DNA of 64,000 nucleotides from Bradyrhizobium sp. CSS354 (GTDB lineage: Bacteria > Pseudomonadota > Alphaproteobacteria > Rhizobiales > Xanthobacteraceae): contig NZ_JAACFU010000011.1 of NCBI RefSeq assembly GCF_029051725.1, forward strand, positions 124,001 to 188,000, in the 5' to 3' direction. The notes under the pieces are model-generated. The model saw nothing but the letters and a program-made list of their open reading frames with translations. It made no database searches and had not been told where the DNA came from. Numbering within the stretch: position 1 is the stretch's first letter; every line of letters starts with the position of its first letter. A program made the position numbers and the translations under genes. Below, piece by piece: positions 62,866 through 64,000 of the stretch.

Positions 62866-63285
62866 TCAGGCGACGGCGCCCATGCGGGCACGCATCAGGC
62901 CGATGCTGTCGAGGTCGGCCTGCTCGCGGGCGTTTTCCTCGGCGCGTTCGCGGGCCTGATCGCGCTCGTCGAGAAGCTCGACCTTCTTCAGCTCCTCGAA
63001 GGCTTCGGCCAGCGCTGCCTTGGCTTCGTCGAGCTGGCCCTTCAGTTCGTCGGCCGAGCGGGTCAGGTTCTCGCGACGCTGGATGGCAGCCTTGGCATAG
63101 GTCGGATAGGCGAAGTGCGAGGGATCATTGATCCCGGCGCGCTCCTGCTCGGTCGAGATCTCGCGTTCAAGATCGGTCGACATCCGCTGGAAGTCGGCGA
63201 TCATGGTCTCGATCTGGGTGACCCGGCGGCGCTTCTCGTCGACCTGAAACTTCTTCAGGCGGATGAGGGTATCACGTGACTTCAT
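62866..63285 (-). CDS. fliJ: Flagellar export protein FliJ
   Basis: A 139-residue coiled-coil protein. The N-terminus KSRDTLIRLKKFQVDEKRR and the two long antiparallel helices (SADELKGQLDEAKAALAEAF; LLDERDQARERAEENAREQ) fit FliJ, the ATPase-associated stalk protein of the flagellar export apparatus. GGGGAG lies nine bases upstream. It follows fliI after 121 bases on the same strand, the common gene order. Confidence 0.93.
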   Translation of the reverse strand: MKSRDTLIRLKKFQVDEKRRRVTQIETMIADFQRMSTDLEREISTEQERAGINDPSHFAYPTYAKAAIQRRENLTRSADELKGQLDEAKAALAEAFEELKKVELLDERDQARERAEENAREQADLDSIGLMRARMGAVA

Positions 63286-63406
63286 CGACTCGTACTCCCC
63301 AGAAGTCCCTTGGCTGCGCGTGGGACAACACCGGTCTCCCCACAGGCCCGACGGGGGCCAAGACCGGCTCTGCTACTCTGTGGGATGGGATGATGACGGG
63401 ACAAAG

Positions 63407-64000
63407 TTAGCGTTCCGTTTCCAAATTGCCGAGGATTTGCGCCAACTGGCGGTAGCCGTCCGCCAGCGATGCATTTTCGTCCTTGCGCTGGCGCAGGAAG
63501 GCCTCCAGCGGCTCGTGCAGGCGGATCGCCTCGTCGACCTCGGGGCTGGAGCCGGCGCGGTAGGCGCCCAGGCGGATCAATTCCTCCATGTCGGCATAGG
63601 TCGCCATCACCGCCCGCGCCTTCTGGATGGTCGGCCAGAACTGCGGGTCGGCCGATTTCGGCATGGTGCGGGAGACCGATTTGAGGATGTTGATGGCGGG
63701 GTAGCGGCCGCGCTCGGCGATCGAGCGCTGCATCACGATATGGCCGTCGAGGATGCCGCGGACGGCATCCGCAATCGGCTCGTTATGGTCGTCGCCATCA
63801 ACCAGCACCGTGAAGATCGCGGTGATGGCGCCCTCGCCCAGGCCCGGACCGGCGCGCTCCAGAAGCTTCGGCAGCTCGGTGAACACGGTCGGCGTGTAGC
63901 CCTTGGCGGTCGGCGGCTCGCCCGCGGACAGGCCGATCTCGCGCTGGGCCATGGCAAAGCGCGTCACCGAATCCATCAGGCAAAGGACGTCCTGCTCCTC
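63407..64000 (-). CDS. fliI: Flagellum-specific ATP synthase FliI (5' end outside window)
   Basis: The C-terminal 197 residues of FliI, the flagellar type III export ATPase; the gene continues past the window edge at its 5' end. Diagnostic segments are DSVTRFAMAQREIGLSAGEP, YTPTVFTELPKLLERAG, FTVLVDGDDHNEPIADAVRG and HIVMQRSIAERGRYPAINIL, all conserved in the F1-beta-like catalytic domain. The C-terminal EMQ-like helical part ends ILGNLETER. The Walker A motif lies outside the window. Confidence 0.95.
   Translation of the reverse strand, partial: EEQDVLCLMDSVTRFAMAQREIGLSAGEPPTAKGYTPTVFTELPKLLERAGPGLGEGAITAIFTVLVDGDDHNEPIADAVRGILDGHIVMQRSIAERGRYPAINILKSVSRTMPKSADPQFWPTIQKARAVMATYADMEELIRLGAYRAGSSPEVDEAIRLHEPLEAFLRQRKDENASLADGYRQLAQILGNLETER

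Overview
The window is chromosomal DNA of a high-GC alphaproteobacterium. Gene content and the dispersed palindromic repeats point to the Bradyrhizobium / Nitrobacteraceae group, inferred from gene types and codon bias rather than from a marker gene. Coding density is high. No tRNA, rRNA, transposase, integrase or CRISPR array is visible. The window opens inside a bufferin-type gene and closes inside fliI.

Layout: (1) 1-2319, a bufA-bufB-bufC-DoxX bufferin operon for a metal-binding peptide. (2) 2335-9122, a catabolic-looking block: SDR, carboxymuconolactone-decarboxylase-like protein and TetR on the minus strand. These diverge over a double palindromic operator from two orphan solute-binding proteins, a metallo-beta-lactamase-fold hydrolase and a VOC protein; a methyltransferase follows. 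(3) 9145-16900, envelope and polysaccharide functions: L,D-transpeptidase, fatty-acid desaturase, flippase, Tat-exported GH10 xylanase, a DUF6492-like protein and a PCMT-like methyltransferase. (4) 16902-29230, a large SAM/cyclase/AAA/TPR signalling protein diverging from a 2151-residue non-ribosomal peptide synthetase (A-T-C-A-T-C). The synthetase is followed by a 56-residue lysine-rich small protein, a phosphopantetheinyl transferase and a luciferase-like monooxygenase. (5) 29368-33490, an HDAC/acetylpolyamine-amidohydrolase-family protein, an SMP-30-like protein and a PQQ/sorbosone-dehydrogenase-like protein with a haem c motif. (6) 33697-43737, small proteins, then amine and amino-acid metabolism: gamma-glutamyltransferase, PuuB-like oxidase, a polar amino-acid ABC transporter, D-amino-acid dehydrogenase, an omega-aminotransferase and two XRE-cupin regulators. 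(7) 44074-48744, a three-subunit molybdenum hydroxylase with a divergent TetR. (8) 48798-50467, a DUF4864 protein and an MFS transporter. (9) 50643-55017, a periplasmic copper-handling operon. (10) 55390-64000, flhA and the fliJ-fliI pair, separated by a small membrane peptide, an NDH-2-like oxidoreductase, an AraC regulator and an ECF sigma/anti-sigma pair.

The strongest candidate for an undescribed system is the NRPS locus in region 4. Its second adenylation domain has Val where the alpha-amino-anchoring Asp is expected. It ends in a condensation domain with no carrier or thioesterase. It is followed by an unannotated lysine-rich small gene with a good ribosome-binding site, a dedicated PPTase and a flavin monooxygenase. 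The chemistry and the role of the small protein are inference.
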